A stretch of 63,463 nucleotides of DNA from Nitrososphaerota archaeon (GTDB taxonomy: Archaea > Thermoproteota > Nitrososphaeria > Nitrososphaerales > Nitrosopumilaceae). The position numbers and the translations under genes were made by a program. Positions 55,573 to 63,463 of the stretch are shown here, piece by piece; the first letter of the stretch is position 1, and each line of letters opens with the position of its first letter. The notes beneath the pieces were generated by a model, which searched no databases, was not told the origin of the DNA, and saw only the letters and a program-made list of their open reading frames with translations. The stretch covers positions 1 to 63,463 of the forward strand of contig JACZSC010000001.1 of assembly GCA_022574415.1 (NCBI GenBank). The letters are read 5' to 3'.

Positions 55573-55656
55573 ATGAAGAAATTTTCAGATTTGAAAGTAA
55601 GAGAAGAGTTTTTTTCTACGTGTAGTATTTCTGAAAAAGAACTGCCTAGAAACTAG
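55573..55656 (+). CDS. Possible micro-ORF (27 aa) following the SDR gene
   Basis: ATG follows the preceding TAA with no gap and encodes MKKFSDLKVREEF... to a TAG at 27 residues. It may be coupled to the SDR gene but could be chance. No motif is seen. Confidence 0.25.
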   Translation: MKKFSDLKVREEFFSTCSISEKELPRN

Positions 55657-56018
55657 AACAAGCTCTCAACTGAATCTATGAAGAGCTTTATTGCAGCTAC
55701 AATGATCACAACAGATACTAGAATTTGCAGCCACCTTTCCTTAATCTCAAGTGATAGTCTTGCGCCAACTAATCCACCACCAAATGCCCCTATTGCCAAT
55801 AACAATGACTGAAAATAATCTGGGTGACCGAGAAGACTGTGAGTGACCAAGCCAGAAAATGATGCAAAAAGTAAGATCAGTTGTGAGGTAGGAGCAGCTT
55901 TTTTCATTCCCATGCCCATAGCGACCATCATTAATGGCACAAAAATTATACCGCCACCAATGCCGAAAAAGCTAGAAATTATTCCCGCAAAAAAACTAGC
56001 ACCAATCACTAGCAACAT
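55653..56018 (-). pseudogene. TauE/SafE-type transporter, C-terminal half
   Basis: This 121-residue hydrophobic protein of about four helices has the family repeat signature FFGIGGGIIFVPLMM near residue 18. It is in the same frame as the upstream gene, and only a TAA and seven further codons separate them. Together the two equal a normal TauE/SafE exporter of about 252 residues. It is probably the second half of a gene broken by a nonsense codon, or a naturally split transporter. Confidence 0.6.
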
Positions 56019-56039
56019 TACTTGTTTGGAGGTGTTGTA

Positions 56040-56411
56040 TTATCTGGATTCTATTCTTCTTTTTAAGAAAATATAGATGCTAGAAAAAATTAACACCAAG
56101 CCAAAAAGTATTTTGAAAATCCCTGGTGTTACGTCTGACGATATGTATGCTCCTAGAATTGTACCTGGAATTGATAATAAACCAAGTTTAAGTCCTATAG
56201 AATATTCAATTCTTTTTTGTCTTGAATATGAAATAGTTGATGCGATTGCATTGCTAAATGCAGCAAAAAGACTATTGCTCGCAGCAAGAGTTGGAGTAAA
56301 TCCTGCAAAAGTTAGAACAGGAACAACAATTATTCCTCCCCCTAAACCAATCATAGAGCCTAATACTCCGGCGACAAATCCTAATGGAATTAACCATAAT
56401 TCTTCAATCAT
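56040..56411 (-). pseudogene. TauE/SafE-type transporter, N-terminal half
   Basis: These 123 residues with four predicted helices carry the first copy of the internal repeat, MIGLGGGIIVVPVLTF. TauE/SafE proteins move organosulfonates or sulfite and normally have two such halves in one chain. The reading frame continues past TAA into the second half without another stop, which makes a single in-frame stop the simplest explanation. A functional two-subunit transporter remains possible. Confidence 0.6.
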
Positions 56412-56474
56412 TATGAACCTGAAAACAAATCATTTCAGTCTATATTGCGTTTTTCATAGAACCTAGTCGTAGAT

Positions 56475-57137
56475 TCAGGCAAGATTATCTTCAACCAGTA
56501 GTTTCCAAAGATATCCTTCTGGGTTAGTAGTGAGCTCAATTTGCAGTTTATGATTCTCAAGATTAATGATTTTGGATTTGCTGTGAGGTTTGACATCATT
56601 TATGTGAAATTCCCTCAAGCCATCAACCCAAGAATCAACACTTTCAAATCCATCTGGTTTCTCCAATTCCCAACAATCACAAACTAGAGTTTCAACAGTT
56701 ACTGTGAAAACTGTTTTTAGATCCTCTAGTTGTGTCGTAAAAGGATTAACTTGAATGATCGCCAATACTAATTTTGGAGTGTGAGTAGAACCAATCATGT
56801 GAATGTTTCCTAAAAAATTCATTTCTATATCTTTGAGTTCAGTCGAGGTACAAAATTCTACTAGATTTTGTTTTTCTTCACTCTTAAAAAAGTTACAATA
56901 CTTATCAATTGAGCTTTGTTCTTTCAATTCTATGGCAGAGGATATTGATATTCCGTAGGAAGAAAAAACATCACTCAGTTTAGAATTTAATTCAGAATAA
57001 GATACCGAGTCAGTAAATTGTTCCACATTGTATTGTTTTGCATCATTTTCTGGTTCAAAAGACAGAACTGAAACTAATAATACTATAATACCAACTCCAA
57101 TACCAGATCCAATGGCTGCCCAAATTTTCTTGTTCAA
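56475..57137 (-). CDS. Membrane-anchored protein of unknown function
   Basis: This 220-residue protein has an N-terminal transmembrane helix (about residues 6-26, IGVGIIVLLVSVLSF) and an extracytoplasmic mixed alpha/beta domain. Four cysteines (EFCTS, KYCN, LVCDCWE) may form disulphides. It is unknown in function. The neighbouring DUF192 gene has the same type of anchor. Confidence 0.65.
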   Translation of the reverse strand: MNKKIWAAIGSGIGVGIIVLLVSVLSFEPENDAKQYNVEQFTDSVSYSELNSKLSDVFSSYGISISSAIELKEQSSIDKYCNFFKSEEKQNLVEFCTSTELKDIEMNFLGNIHMIGSTHTPKLVLAIIQVNPFTTQLEDLKTVFTVTVETLVCDCWELEKPDGFESVDSWVDGLREFHINDVKPHSKSKIINLENHKLQIELTTNPEGYLWKLLVEDNLA

Positions 57138-57187
57138 TTATTTCAAATTTCATTATTTTTGGTTAAGATAAGCCTTTGCTGAAGAAT

Positions 57188-57682
57188 CTAAATCGAGATT
57201 ATATCTAATATCGAATTTTTAGTAATTCCAAACTCACTAACAAAGCCAGCTGTAACTTCAAGTATGTATAATGCGTCATTTCCGCCAGAATTTGTTACAC
57301 TGCAGGTTGCTGTTTCTAGTGCAGATTTGCACGGAGGTACATTTTCCTCAATGTGGACAACGTTTCCGTTGTTATCAAACCAGATCAGGTCTATTGGAAA
57401 TTGCATGTTCAGCATCCACAATGAATAATCACCTAGTTCTTCAAAAACAAAAAGCATTCCTTGATCATATGGAAGTTGTTCTTGGAACATGAGACCTCGA
57501 ACCCTCCCAGGTTCTGTATCAGCAATTTGTACTTGCAAAACTACCTCATCGACCTTAATGGTACCTACAGGAAATTCAACGGCTTCAAGTATGGCATCAC
57601 TAGGAATTGAAAGAATTCCTACAATTCCAACAATAAAGGCAGCAGCCGCTATAGGTAAAATTACCTGCACCCTTGTTGCCAT
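57188..57682 (-). CDS. DUF192-family secreted protein
   Basis: This 164-residue protein has an N-terminal anchor or signal helix (about 8-28). The DUF192 core includes VQIADTEPGRVRGLMFQEQLP, GMLFVFEELGDYSLWMLN and MQFPIDLIWFDNNGNVVHIEENVPPC. Its role is unknown. Many archaeal relatives are exported, and the domain's W-M-L-N-M and F-P-I-D-L-I-W-F motifs are diagnostic. Confidence 0.88.
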   Translation of the reverse strand: MATRVQVILPIAAAAFIVGIVGILSIPSDAILEAVEFPVGTIKVDEVVLQVQIADTEPGRVRGLMFQEQLPYDQGMLFVFEELGDYSLWMLNMQFPIDLIWFDNNGNVVHIEENVPPCKSALETATCSVTNSGGNDALYILEVTAGFVSEFGITKNSILDIISI

Positions 57683-57721
57683 ATTTGGTATTGTTAGCTT
57701 CCTCTTAAAAACTAAAAATGC

Positions 57722-58078
57722 TTACATGATTGAACTTTTCAAGTCACTAATAGAAGAGAAAGATTCCCTGACGTGATGACCTACATCAGATATTGTGGCG
57801 CTGTTGTATTTTTTCTCCAAATAGCGACCTGCTAAAATCAGTGGTCCGCCAACAGCACATGTAACTCCGGTTGGTTCTGGTACCCAAAACATGATAAAAC
57901 CAATTTTTTGTAGTTTTTTCCCTGGTGCTGGTGCTTTCAGTAATACCCCCAGAGATTTGGCGGTAGTTTTATCATCGATTTTTGTCAAGTCAGTATACAA
58001 ATTAGCTCTTCTTTTTGCAGAATCTGAATATGCCCTTAATTTTTTTAGATTTTTTGTTAAAGCGTCTTCCATTTCCAA
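57722..58078 (-). CDS. Small protein with a single hydrophobic segment
   Basis: This 118-residue protein has charged helical ends and a central hydrophobic stretch (GFIMFWVPEPTGVTCAVGGPLILAG, near residues 58-84) that may span the membrane. No known motif is present. It is divergent from the DtxR-like gene, separated by about 100 bases. Confidence 0.6.
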   Translation of the reverse strand: MEMEDALTKNLKKLRAYSDSAKRRANLYTDLTKIDDKTTAKSLGVLLKAPAPGKKLQKIGFIMFWVPEPTGVTCAVGGPLILAGRYLEKKYNSATISDVGHHVRESFSSISDLKSSIM

Positions 58079-58176
58079 TCCTAATTTTGGAAAAATTAGT
58101 TAAAATTCAAAGATCAAGTTACGTTACTCTAAAGTCAATAATGAGTAACCTAATTTTTGACTCGTAATAATTCAAT

Positions 58177-58680
58177 ATGAAATTATATCAAGGAGAGGAG
58201 AGAATTCAAAACGACTTGAAAGAACGAGATCCAAAGCGGTTAGAGTCAATTAAGGCTGCACATCAAATAGAGAAAGCTAGTTCAAGTACTAGGATAGAGG
58301 ATTACTTGGAAGTTATTGCTGAATTAGTTGAATTAAAAGGATATGCTACAACATTAGACATTTCTAGATACATGGATGTAAGCGCTCCTAGTGTGACGAA
58401 AATGTTGCAAAGATTGGATGAAAATGGCTATTTGGAATATGAAAAATATCATGGAATTAATTTAACAACGAAAGGAGCACATCTAGCAGATAACATTAGA
58501 CAAAAACATGGAATTTTGTTAGAATTTTTTGAAATTCTTGGCATAGGACGTGATACTGCAAATCAAGATGCTGAAGGAGTTGAACATCATCTTAACCCAA
58601 GAACCATTAAACAACTAAGAAAGTTTATTACTTTTTTAAAATCAAACCCTAAAATTTTAGAGAATTTTAAAAATCTTTAA
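58177..58680 (+). CDS. DtxR/MntR-type metal-dependent transcription regulator
   Basis: This 167-residue protein has an N-terminal winged helix-turn-helix (about residues 35-100, YATTLDISRYMDVSAPSVTKMLQRLDENGYLEYE) and a helical metal-binding/dimerisation region with EGVEHHLNPRTI. The C-terminal SH3-like domain of classical DtxR is missing, as in MntR. It probably regulates iron or manganese uptake. Targets are not in the window. The last bases overlap the end of the convergent PIN-ATPase gene. Confidence 0.88.
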   Translation: MKLYQGEERIQNDLKERDPKRLESIKAAHQIEKASSSTRIEDYLEVIAELVELKGYATTLDISRYMDVSAPSVTKMLQRLDENGYLEYEKYHGINLTTKGAHLADNIRQKHGILLEFFEILGIGRDTANQDAEGVEHHLNPRTIKQLRKFITFLKSNPKILENFKNL

Positions 58681-60487
58681 GAAAAATCTGAATTTCATTT
58701 TGGGATGATGTAAGTTGTGACAAGCGTTTTGCTACATCAGAACGTTTTGGAATTTTAATTTGACCCTTTTTTCCTATTCTTGAGGATGTCATGTATTTTT
58801 CATTTACAAAAACATCTGCATGCATTCCTGTATATTCTCTACTAACTGAAAGTATAAGGGATGTTTTTGATTCTGAAAAACTAAATGGTAATTCATAATT
58901 TGTTAAAGATTTTTGGGATTGGTTACGTTCTACAACGTCAATGTGTACATTCAACATTTTTTCCAAGTGATTGATGTTGGTTCCACCACGACCAATGATT
59001 GATGGAATAGCTTGTTTGTCTACCGTAACCTTTACGTTATTTTCAGATAAAATTTCGACTTCTGCTCTAGGATCAAATTTTTTGAATGCGTCTTTAATCT
59101 TCTCTTCGGCTAATTTTTCAACTCCAAAGGAAGTGGCTTTTTTTGAAACTGGCACAATTACGTTTTCTTCTCCAAATGTGTAAATTTCATATTCTAAAGT
59201 TTGGTCCTCGAAAGTTCTAATCTCAATTACAGGTCTAGCCAGATCCTGTTCTGTCATTCCAGATGGAACTTTAACTTTTAGTTTTAATTCATACACTTCA
59301 GAAATTTTACCATCTTTAACGAAGACGACTGTATCCAGTACACTGGGGATTATTCCTAACTCAATTTTGCCTATAAATCGCTGAATTGCATCAATTGGAG
59401 AGTTAGCATGTATAACGCCAACCATGCCAACCCCTGTTAATCTCAAGTCAGAAAAAATTCTAAAATCTTCTTTTCTCCTAACTTCATCAAAAATTGTATA
59501 GTCTGGTCTTACTAAAAGTAAAATGTCAGCAGAGTTTTCAAAACTACCATCTAATCTTGTATACTGTGTTATGCCAGCATCAACTTGTAAATCCCTTGGT
59601 GATTCAAAAGTCTTGACGATCTTTCCTCCATTATGATAAAAATTTGCAAGGCCAGATGCTAAAGTGCTTTTTCCAGAACCTGGAGGTCCTGAAATCAAAA
59701 TTCCTTCTGCTCTTTCAGAAAATCTTGACATTAATTTGTCTGAAACATCATACTGATCTAGATTAAGTTTTACAATTGGATGTACGATTGTAATTTCATA
59801 TCCTTCAGAAAATGGAGGTTGTGTGATTACAATTCTATAATCAGAGTATTGAATTACTAATGCTCCTGGCTTTGAAATTTCGATATTGCTAGTGTCAGAA
59901 ATTTTTGATGTTTCCAAGATTTGAGTAGTTATATTGTGCAAATATTCGCGTGTTAAAATTGTGTCCTCAATTTTGGTAAGCTCAAATGAACCAGGTTTTC
60001 CTCGTTTTGCTAAAGGTTCCAAGCCTTCTTTAAGATGGACACTCATTGTTTGTGAATCAAAAAATCTTAAAAACTCAAGTGGTTCTTTTTGTAGTTCTGG
60101 TTTTTGGAATTTAACTTCAATTCCTTCAGCTTGGGATACTAAGGATTGAACATGATCAGATGTGTAAAGAATTGCACCATTTTGTTTTGCGACATCTTGT
60201 ATAATTGCATCAATTCTTCCGCGTGAAGCCAAGGTTACATCATCTATATCAGGTCGCTTACCTTCAAACGTAATCGTCAAACCATGCTTGTCTGAAATAT
60301 CTTGAAGTTTTTTAATTTCTTCTAGACCAACAAAACCTTGTTCTTTTTTCTGAGACGCTTGGGATTGTAACTCATCTAAAACAGCCATGGGGATTATGAT
60401 TTCAGTGTTTTGTATTGATCCACTTTCAACTAGTGTAATTATTTGACCATTAATTATGATGCTTGTATCTAAAACTATTTTAGTCAA
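58667..60487 (-). CDS. PIN-ATPase-KH protein (archaeal PilT/VapC-like ATPase)
   Basis: The 606 residues contain an N-terminal PIN domain (about 1-130, D7 in VLDTSIIINGQ), a linker, then a secretion-type ATPase with GPPGSGKS near residue 266, SPRDLQ and IFDEVRRKED, and a C-terminal KH domain with IIGRGGTNINHLEKM near residue 500. This architecture is widespread in archaea and is thought to act on RNA rather than on pili. No pilus genes are adjacent here, consistent with that. Confidence 0.93.
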   Translation of the reverse strand: MTKIVLDTSIIINGQIITLVESGSIQNTEIIIPMAVLDELQSQASQKKEQGFVGLEEIKKLQDISDKHGLTITFEGKRPDIDDVTLASRGRIDAIIQDVAKQNGAILYTSDHVQSLVSQAEGIEVKFQKPELQKEPLEFLRFFDSQTMSVHLKEGLEPLAKRGKPGSFELTKIEDTILTREYLHNITTQILETSKISDTSNIEISKPGALVIQYSDYRIVITQPPFSEGYEITIVHPIVKLNLDQYDVSDKLMSRFSERAEGILISGPPGSGKSTLASGLANFYHNGGKIVKTFESPRDLQVDAGITQYTRLDGSFENSADILLLVRPDYTIFDEVRRKEDFRIFSDLRLTGVGMVGVIHANSPIDAIQRFIGKIELGIIPSVLDTVVFVKDGKISEVYELKLKVKVPSGMTEQDLARPVIEIRTFEDQTLEYEIYTFGEENVIVPVSKKATSFGVEKLAEEKIKDAFKKFDPRAEVEILSENNVKVTVDKQAIPSIIGRGGTNINHLEKMLNVHIDVVERNQSQKSLTNYELPFSFSESKTSLILSVSREYTGMHADVFVNEKYMTSSRIGKKGQIKIPKRSDVAKRLSQLTSSQNEIQIFLKDF

Positions 60488-60552
60488 CTAGAAAAAATTC
60501 TCAAGCCTACTTTTATTCATAACTAAAATGTAATAACAAATCTATTAAGAAG

Positions 60553-60915
60553 TCATTCCTTAAGGATTTTATCAATTACTTTTAAAACTTGTTCAAAATT
60601 AAATGGTTTGGCAATGTATGATTTTGCTCCGTCAGCTAAACATTTGTCAATTATTTTCATATCACCTGCTGCAGTAATCAAAATTATTTTTGCCTTTGGA
60701 TCCATTTCCATTATTTCGTGGATCACAGTTAGTCCATCTTTTTTTGGCATAGCCAAATCGAGTAGCATCAAATCAGGTTTCAATTGAGGGTATTTTTCAA
60801 CTGCATCAGCTCCATCAACAGCATCGTCAGTAACAGTATGTTTCCCAATTTCCAGAATATCTCTTAATACAAGTCTAACTGCGTCCGAGTCATCAGCGAT
60901 TAATATTAAAGCCAT
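60553..60915 (-). CDS. CheY-like response regulator
   Basis: This 120-residue receiver domain has acidic pocket DDSDAV, phospho-acceptor aspartate in LMLLDLAMPKKDG, switch threonine in LITAAGD and lysine in YIAKPFN. It follows the Hpt gene 32 bases downstream on the minus strand, next to the histidine kinase. Together they suggest a phosphorelay. It is not a flagellar regulator by any visible context. Confidence 0.93.
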   Translation of the reverse strand: MALILIADDSDAVRLVLRDILEIGKHTVTDDAVDGADAVEKYPQLKPDLMLLDLAMPKKDGLTVIHEIMEMDPKAKIILITAAGDMKIIDKCLADGAKSYIAKPFNFEQVLKVIDKILKE

Positions 60916-60947
60916 AATTTGTCGTGAATAAATTATTATTTAAAGAG

Positions 60948-61310
60948 TCATTCAAAGAATTCTGAATATCTTGTTTTCAACTTTGTAGTTAATCCAGTAA
61001 TATTTGTGGCAGAACCATTCATGAGATTTTTCATGAGATGATTTGATTCATTTGAAATTTCAAAGATGTCCTCAACAATTTGTCCGCCAATAATTTTTTT
61101 TATTAGAGTATCAATTAACGATGCAATTTCTCCAATACCTTCTTGGCCCATCATTGGTGCTAGACCTTTTATCTTGTGAAGAAATTTCTCTATATCAGTA
61201 CCATTATTGGTAACGTCCTCATCATTTTTGCATGAATTTAAGATTCCTTCGATCCCAGTCAACGCTTCATTGATTTCTTTAGTTGCTACCTGAGTAAATT
61301 CGTCTGACAT
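60948..61310 (-). CDS. Histidine phosphotransfer (Hpt) domain protein
   Basis: This 120-residue helical protein has the Hpt signature FLHKIKGLAPMMGQEGI, where the H before K-I-K-G is the phosphorylated residue. It is divergent from the histidine kinase and upstream of the receiver gene, so it probably shuttles phosphate between them. Confidence 0.9.
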   Translation of the reverse strand: MSDEFTQVATKEINEALTGIEGILNSCKNDEDVTNNGTDIEKFLHKIKGLAPMMGQEGIGEIASLIDTLIKKIIGGQIVEDIFEISNESNHLMKNLMNGSATNITGLTTKLKTRYSEFFE

Positions 61311-61373
61311 GCGCTTTCATCAAGAATGTTTCACCTGTCATTTTTATACTGTTTCATAGGTAAATTCATCTAA

Positions 61374-63263
61374 ATGAAGATTACCATAAAGACGTACATA
61401 CTGATCGGTATTGTTATAGCAACTGCTTCAATAAACCTTTTCTTAGTTTATTCAATTCAGCAAGCTGGTACTGCAGAATCTTTGTCCATTATTCGTGCAG
61501 GAGATCTAAAAGTATCAGCTGAAACAGTTTCAGGACTTGCAACATCCATAGCAAGTGGCAATGATCAAGATAGAGAAAAGTTAAAAAATGTGATACAAAA
61601 TTTCGAACACTCTTTAGATGTCTTAAAAAATGGAGGAACCATTAGGGGCCAAGCCGTTGTTACTATTCCATCTATTCTTTCTAATCAACATGAACAAGTT
61701 ACTTCCTCTTGGACATCGTATAAAGAAAGTGCCACTACAGTTCAAGTGACTTCAGTTTTTGATAAAAATGTAATAAACGCACTCAATTATGTACTTGAAA
61801 GGAATGGTGAAGTAATCGTATTAACAGATGCTGTTATTCAAGATCTTTCTAACTTAGATAGAAGTTTTAGAAGACATCAGGAACTTGCTGTAGAGATGCA
61901 AGAACACGCAAAGGGCATTAGTCGACAAACATTACTGCTTTCCATTGGAGAAGAAGAAGGAGTCCAAAAAATCCTAAGAAATGATAGACTCGGTTTAGAA
62001 GTTGATTTGAGGAAATTAGTTGGTGCATCAATTAGTGGCATAGTTGTAGATCTTTTCCACTCTCCTGAGGAATTACAAGAAATACCTCGTGAAAATTCTA
62101 ACGCATTAAAACAGTTGGAGCCATTATGGGAATCAGTTCAATTACGAGTTAAAACTCTAGAAGAAAATTCTTTACTTTCGCCTGAATTTCAAACTGCTCG
62201 CCAAGATTTAGACATAAAGAAAACTATTCTAACTAACAACGTTGATGTGTTGTTGGATTCTTGGAACGATGAACTAAACCAAGGTAAAAGTCAAGAGCGA
62301 TTAATCATACAGATTGTTTCAGCAGTTGACATTGCAATCTTTTTAGTAATTATTATAGTAATTAGAAGATCGCTAAATCCACTTAAACTAATCACGCAGG
62401 GATTGTCTCAAGTAAAAGATGGAGTTTATGGTGAGAAAATTGATTATTCGGCGAAAGATGAAGTTGGAGAGCTTGCTGAATCTTTCAACATAATGTCAGA
62501 TACAATTAAACAAAAGACGGAGGAAGTTGAAAAGACCGGCAAGGCGAAAGATGAATTTCTTGCAATGATTACACATGAGTTGAAAACACCATTAGTTCCA
62601 ATCCAAGGGTATTCTGATATTCTTCTTAGTGAACATTTGGGAAAGATTAACCCAGAACAAAAAGAACGATTAACAATAATAAAATCAAGTGCTGCATCTT
62701 TGTCGAATCTAATATCTGATTTGTTAGATACACAAAAATTGGATCTTGGTGAATTAAAAATGTCCAAGACTGATGGTTCACTCAAAACTACTATTGATAA
62801 TGCAGTTGAATCTTTAAAACTACAAGCTGCTGAAAAGAAAGTAAAGATCATTTCAGAATCTCCCGATGTTACTGTTTCACATGATTCTGAAAGAATTACT
62901 CAAGTTCTAACTAATCTCATTAAAAATAGTCTGACTGCTGTAAAATCAGAAACTGGGATTATAACAATTATAGTACAAGATTCACCTTCTGAGATCATTG
63001 TTAATGTCAAAGATAATGGAAGTGGGATACCACATGACAAACAAAAAGATGTTTTTAAAAAATTCTATCAATTAGATACAACCTTAACGAGAGAACGTGG
63101 GGGAACTGGTCTAGGACTAGTAATTTGTAAAGGAATTATTGAGAAACATGGTGGCAAAATCTGGCTTGAAAGCACTCTTGATGTGGGAACTACCTTTAGC
63201 TTTTCGATCTCAAAAACACCCTCTCCAACGGTTCCACCAAAATCAAATATCAATAACAAATGA
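61374..63263 (+). CDS. Membrane sensor histidine kinase
   Basis: The 629 residues have a first transmembrane helix at about 8-24 and an extracellular sensor region of about 290 residues, predicted helical with type IV pili/nitrate-sensor-like bundles. The second helix lies near 315-334, followed by HAMP (about 337-387) and HisKA with phosphorylated histidine in MITHELKTPL near residue 400. The HATPase domain has N box NLIKNSL, VKDNGSGIP and GGTGLGLVICKG. The signal is unknown. Divergent Hpt and receiver genes make it part of a local phosphorelay. Confidence 0.95.
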   Translation: MKITIKTYILIGIVIATASINLFLVYSIQQAGTAESLSIIRAGDLKVSAETVSGLATSIASGNDQDREKLKNVIQNFEHSLDVLKNGGTIRGQAVVTIPSILSNQHEQVTSSWTSYKESATTVQVTSVFDKNVINALNYVLERNGEVIVLTDAVIQDLSNLDRSFRRHQELAVEMQEHAKGISRQTLLLSIGEEEGVQKILRNDRLGLEVDLRKLVGASISGIVVDLFHSPEELQEIPRENSNALKQLEPLWESVQLRVKTLEENSLLSPEFQTARQDLDIKKTILTNNVDVLLDSWNDELNQGKSQERLIIQIVSAVDIAIFLVIIIVIRRSLNPLKLITQGLSQVKDGVYGEKIDYSAKDEVGELAESFNIMSDTIKQKTEEVEKTGKAKDEFLAMITHELKTPLVPIQGYSDILLSEHLGKINPEQKERLTIIKSSAASLSNLISDLLDTQKLDLGELKMSKTDGSLKTTIDNAVESLKLQAAEKKVKIISESPDVTVSHDSERITQVLTNLIKNSLTAVKSETGIITIIVQDSPSEIIVNVKDNGSGIPHDKQKDVFKKFYQLDTTLTRERGGTGLGLVICKGIIEKHGGKIWLESTLDVGTTFSFSISKTPSPTVPPKSNINNK

Positions 63264-63312
63264 AGGTTAAATTTACAAAAGATTAAGGAATGCTAATCAA
63301 TTAGAACATTTA

Positions 63313-63463
63313 ATGAATGATCTTGAAGAGTTTGCAGAGAAAGCAATTCTATATGCTAATGACGAAGGATGTCAATATTGCGATGTAAGAGCTGAAGTCA
63401 TTTCAGAAAGAGGAGTAATGATTGAAAATGGTGAAATAGAATATCCAATATCAAAGGAAGATC
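63313..63463 (+). CDS. TldD/PmbA-like metalloprotease, 5' part
   Basis: The first 50 residues (MNDLEEFAEKAILYANDEG ... CDVRAEVISERGVMIENGE) match the N-terminal domain of the TldD/PmbA family, which processes peptides and can be involved in RiPP maturation. The right edge cuts the gene before the catalytic region. The start is ATG, 50 bases after the kinase stop. Confidence 0.7.
   Translation, partial: MNDLEEFAEKAILYANDEGCQYCDVRAEVISERGVMIENGEIEYPISKED

Overview
The window is low-GC chromosomal DNA from an ammonia-oxidising thaumarchaeon (Nitrososphaerota), most likely Nitrosopumilus-like. The evidence is archaeal information-processing genes (TFB, EF-1A, RpoP, S10, YchF-type GTPase, ATP-dependent DNA ligase, tRNA-splicing endonuclease), an archaeal 16S-23S operon with no tRNA in the spacer and no 5S beside it, and several genes typical of this group: a J-domain/ferredoxin fusion, a TackOD1-like zinc protein, secreted proteins carrying the W-x-K-x-N-A-x-W-W repeat, and many tiny zinc-finger proteins. 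Start codons often lie about 28 bases after an AT-rich box, as expected for leaderless transcripts. No amo genes are present.

Layout. Positions 1-7213 hold a type IV pilus/secretion locus: three class III-signal pilin-like proteins and a zinc protein on the minus strand, divergent from a VirB11/GspE-type ATPase with two T2SSF membrane proteins, then an A24 prepilin peptidase. Positions 7510-15831 are housekeeping: ahcY, a Rieske protein, nadE, cysS, a YchF-like GTPase, a CoA-binding protein, birA and small unknowns. At 15971 begins a secreted TPR/metalloprotease gene.

Positions 17448-24139 are an accessory island. It starts with the N-terminal remnant of a tyrosine recombinase and continues with small ORFs (HNH-like, Cse60-like, zinc-finger, receiver, PIN-like and unknown proteins) punctuated by a dispersed repeat. 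The repeat has a left half ACATTTGATACGAACTG and a right half CCTGAAAATTCTTAATTC. It nearly always touches the 3' end of a gene. Where a plus-strand gene follows, its start codon often lies 27-28 bases beyond the AT core. Around 23.0-23.8 kb a divergent pair of transcription units, one made of micro-ORFs with ATGA overlaps, surrounds a cluster of palindromes.

Positions 24335-33494 hold tfb, a polyhydroxyalkanoate locus (phaE-phaC, a phasin-like protein, a phasin-AbrB fusion and a hydrolase), msrA, three roadblock-like paralogues and a secreted protein. The rRNA operon runs on the minus strand from about 38.2 to 33.6 kb. Positions 38.5-49.9 kb carry an aminotransferase, TPR and cupin proteins, the DnaJ-ferredoxin fusion, HIT and SLOG proteins, a 3-hydroxyacyl-CoA dehydrogenase probably of the 3HP/4HB carbon-fixation cycle, zinc-finger proteins, rpoP-rps10-tef1a and a bifunctional FBP aldolase/phosphatase. 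Positions 50-63.4 kb carry ligase, a PhoU-like protein, endA, a tandem SDR protein that resembles one half of the Chloroflexus malonyl-CoA reductase, a TauE transporter split by one in-frame stop codon, a DtxR regulator, a PIN-ATPase-KH protein, a CheY/Hpt/histidine-kinase set and the start of a TldD-like protein.

Functional links are inferred from context. BirA, the hydroxyacyl-CoA dehydrogenase and possibly the tandem SDR fit autotrophic carbon fixation, FBP aldolase/phosphatase takes carbon into gluconeogenesis, and the pha genes store it. All family assignments come from reading motifs and recalled family features. No searches were run.
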